Below are positions 14,512-16,309 of a DNA stretch of 16,309 nucleotides, piece by piece (position 1 is the stretch's first letter; the number at the start of each line of letters is the position of its first letter). Below the pieces are notes generated by a model. The model was given only the letters and a program-made list of their open reading frames with translations, ran no database searches and was not told the origin of the DNA. The stretch covers positions 1 through 16,309 of the forward strand of contig QILH01000092.1 in the NCBI GenBank assembly GCA_003233255.1. Direction: 5' to 3'. Origin of the DNA: Gammaproteobacteria bacterium. Its GTDB lineage: Bacteria > Pseudomonadota > Gammaproteobacteria > UBA6429 > Thiohalophilaceae. Made by a program: the position numbers and the translations under genes.

Positions 14512-15360
14512 ATGCCGCCTACCGATGCCTATGTTATCCAGTTTGATCCGGTTGCCTTTGAGATCTTTGGTTTTGCCATCCACTGGTATGGTATCACCTA
14601 TCTGGCAGCGTTTAGCCTTGGCTGGATGCTAACCCGTTATCTTGCGCGTACCCATCCTGGCTGGAAGGTAAAACCGGAGCAGGTCGATGACCTGCTGTTT
14701 TACATGGGTCTGGGGGTCATTTTAGGGGGTCGAATAGGGTATTTACTGTTTTATGACATGGGTAATATTATCAATGAGCCCACCCTAACGGATTCGTTGA
14801 TACGGCTGATCTCCATACACAAGGGCGGCATGTCGTTTCACGGTGGATTCCTCGGTGTGATGCTCGCGCTCTGGTTTTACAATCGAAAATACCGGCATGG
14901 GTATTTTGTCATCGTCGACATGATGGCGATTATTGCGCCGATTGGTTTATTGGCCGGACGCGTGGGCAATTTTATCAATGGTGAACTCTGGGGTAAGCCC
15001 ACCGATGTGGCCTGGGCGATGATCTTTCCCCATGCTAACCCCAACCCCGGTATTGAAATGGATCTACCACGTCATCCGACGCCACTTTATGAAGCGGCGC
15101 TGGAGGGCGTTGTGCTGTTTATCGTCATCTGGATTTTTGCGCGTAAAGATCGACCTACCATGGCCATTTCCGGTGTATTTGCGTTGGGATACGGTCTGGC
15201 GCGCACGTTTGTCGAGTTTTACCGCCTACCGGACGCACATATCGGTTATCTGGCCTTTGGTTGGCTTACTATGGGTATGGTTCTTTCTGCGCCCCTGATC
15301 GTGGTGGGCATGATACTATTGTGGTATGCGTACAACAGAAAAAAAGTGCAAAAAGCCTAA
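14512..15360 (+). CDS. lgt: Prolipoprotein diacylglyceryl transferase
   Basis: A 282-residue inner-membrane enzyme with seven predicted helices. It transfers diacylglyceryl from phosphatidylglycerol to the lipobox cysteine of prelipoproteins, the first step of lipoprotein maturation. The Lgt signature GRVGNFINGELWG (149-161) includes Arg150, equivalent to E. coli Arg143. His110 in GGMSFHGGFLG matches E. coli His103. The N-terminal HWYGITYLAAF and LGGRIGYLLFYD blocks and the late GYGLARTFVEFYR block are all present. GAAGAG at 14497-14502 is 9 bases before ATG 14512. The lgt-thyA neighbourhood is conserved in gammaproteobacteria, but here a terminator separates the two. Confidence 0.97.
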   Translation: MPPTDAYVIQFDPVAFEIFGFAIHWYGITYLAAFSLGWMLTRYLARTHPGWKVKPEQVDDLLFYMGLGVILGGRIGYLLFYDMGNIINEPTLTDSLIRLISIHKGGMSFHGGFLGVMLALWFYNRKYRHGYFVIVDMMAIIAPIGLLAGRVGNFINGELWGKPTDVAWAMIFPHANPNPGIEMDLPRHPTPLYEAALEGVVLFIVIWIFARKDRPTMAISGVFALGYGLARTFVEFYRLPDAHIGYLAFGWLTMGMVLSAPLIVVGMILLWYAYNRKKVQKA

Positions 15361-15467
15361 AAGTACTTTGCAATTAATCTTAGACTGGGTATAGTGACAT
15401 CCATCTGAGGGCAGTTTTGCTGTTTTCAGGTGTTTTGAAGTTTCATTCCCTCCCCCATTGAAACAAC

Positions 15468-15500
15468 GCGCTGCGGGTTTTACCTTCAGCGCATTTTTTT
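15468..15500 (+). terminator. Intrinsic terminator between lgt and thyA
   Basis: GCGCTG (15468-15473) pairs with CAGCGC (15487-15492), with possible inner GG/CC pairs, followed by A and seven T residues (15494-15500). It lies 107 bases after the lgt stop and 98 before the thyA start. It suggests lgt ends here and thyA has its own promoter; I see no convincing -35/-10 for thyA in 15501-15597. Confidence 0.8.
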
Positions 15501-15597
15501 CGCCCCGAGTTTAAGCTAATAAATCTCACCACAAGATATGGGATTTTCATGTTAGTATGCTCAACATCTTGGGGTTTGAGTAACGGGAGCCACCTAA

Positions 15598-16309
15598 ATG
15601 AAGCAGTATCTCGAGTTGATGCGGCAGGTACGAGATAACGGCGTAAAAAAAGAAGATCGCACCGGAACCGGCACTTTAAGCGTATTTGGCTACCAGATGC
15701 GTTTCAATTTACAAGACGGTTTTCCCCTGGTTACCACCAAAAAATGTCACCTACGTTCTATTTTGCATGAATTGCTCTGGTTTCTAAAAGGTGACACCAA
15801 TATTCAATATCTGAAAGATAATGGCGTCAGTATCTGGGACGAATGGGCGGATGAAGATGGCAACCTTGGCCCAGTATATGGCTCGCAATGGCGGTCGTGG
15901 TCAGGCGCCGATGGTCAGACCATCGATCAAATCAGCCAGGTCGTCGAGCAGATCAAGACCAACCCGGATTCACGACGTTTAATTGTCAGCGCCTGGAATG
16001 TTGCCGAAATAGAAAACATGGCGCTGCCACCGTGCCATGCTTTTTTTCAATTTTATGTTGCCGAAGGCAAATTATCCTGCCAGCTCTATCAGCGCAGTGC
16101 CGATATATTTTTGGGCGTGCCATTTAACATTGCCTCCTATGCGCTGTTAACCATGATGGTCGCACAGGCTACGGGACTTGCAGCGGGCGATTTTGTGCAT
16201 ACTTTGGGCGATGCGCATCTGTATTCAAATCATTTAGCGCAAACCAACGAGCAATTAAGTCGTGATCCCTTGCCCTTGCCGACCATGACCATCAACCCAG
16301 CGATAAAGA
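15598..16309 (+). CDS. thyA: Thymidylate synthase, N-terminal 237 codons (3' end outside window)
   Basis: Makes dTMP from dUMP using 5,10-methylene-tetrahydrofolate, in the cytoplasm. The frame opens at ATG 15598 with GGGAG at 15585-15589 and runs without a stop to the window edge. It covers about 237 of the ~264 residues of E. coli ThyA. Visible features are the start MKQYLELMRQVRDNG, GTGTLSVFGYQMRF, and the TTKKCHLRSILHELLWFLKG block. SRRLIVSAWNV supplies the phosphate-binding arginines from the partner subunit. The nucleophile is Cys146 in LPPCHAFFQFYV, the same number as in E. coli. RSADIFLGVPFNIASYA and HTLGDAHLYSNH follow. The end lies in the LPLP region, so only the last ~27 residues are missing. 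Confidence 0.98.
   Translation, partial: MKQYLELMRQVRDNGVKKEDRTGTGTLSVFGYQMRFNLQDGFPLVTTKKCHLRSILHELLWFLKGDTNIQYLKDNGVSIWDEWADEDGNLGPVYGSQWRSWSGADGQTIDQISQVVEQIKTNPDSRRLIVSAWNVAEIENMALPPCHAFFQFYVAEGKLSCQLYQRSADIFLGVPFNIASYALLTMMVAQATGLAAGDFVHTLGDAHLYSNHLAQTNEQLSRDPLPLPTMTINPAIK

Overview
The window looks like the chromosome of a gammaproteobacterium, probably a non-enteric one. Supporting points are the coupled lgt-thyA pair, a UbiH/VisC-type ubiquinone hydroxylase upstream of the glycine cleavage genes (in E. coli visC/ubiI lies directly upstream of gcvTHP), a DgkA of E. coli size, and a Fur-type iron promoter. The glycine decarboxylase is the split (PA + PB) form, unlike the fused enterobacterial GcvP. 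This placement rests on protein motifs and gene order only.

Left part (1-3.1 kb): the 3' end of a ubiquinone-biosynthesis FAD hydroxylase, then a CPA1-type Na+/H+ antiporter with its own sigma70-like promoter. After that comes a 270-base non-coding stretch with a small MITE-like/REP-like cluster of inverted repeats. It ends at a Fur-box promoter driving a periplasmic ferric-iron binding protein (fbpA) and a double-domain iron permease (fbpB). No ATPase gene accompanies the pair.

Centre (4.7-12.3 kb): a long glycine-responsive operon. It opens with a tandem glycine riboswitch (two aptamers plus a leader-linker helix) directly abutting a strong intrinsic terminator. The genes that follow are lipA (lipoyl synthase), gcvT, gcvH, gcvPA, tpx (thiol peroxidase), gcvPB, dgkA (diacylglycerol kinase) and a PfkB-family sugar/nucleoside kinase, all on the + strand with gaps of 57 bases or less. 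The logic is coherent at its core. LipA builds the lipoyl group that GcvH needs. The P (PA/PB), H and T proteins then split glycine into CO2, NH3 and a methylene group on tetrahydrofolate. Only the L-protein (dihydrolipoyl dehydrogenase) is missing and presumably comes from elsewhere. The thiol peroxidase between the two P subunits and the two unrelated kinases at the tail are the unexpected parts.

Right part (12.3-16.3 kb): a minus-strand DUF255/SSP411-type thioredoxin-fold protein overlaps the kinase tail to tail by 11 bases. It is followed divergently by lgt (lipoprotein maturation), an intrinsic terminator, and the first 237 codons of thyA (thymidylate synthase), which runs off the window. 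ThyA uses the methylene-tetrahydrofolate that glycine cleavage makes.

No complete transposase, CRISPR array, tRNA, rRNA or phage gene was seen. The most interesting signals are the riboswitch-controlled lipA-gcv operon with its embedded peroxidase, and the contested base pairing around the riboswitch linker and terminator.
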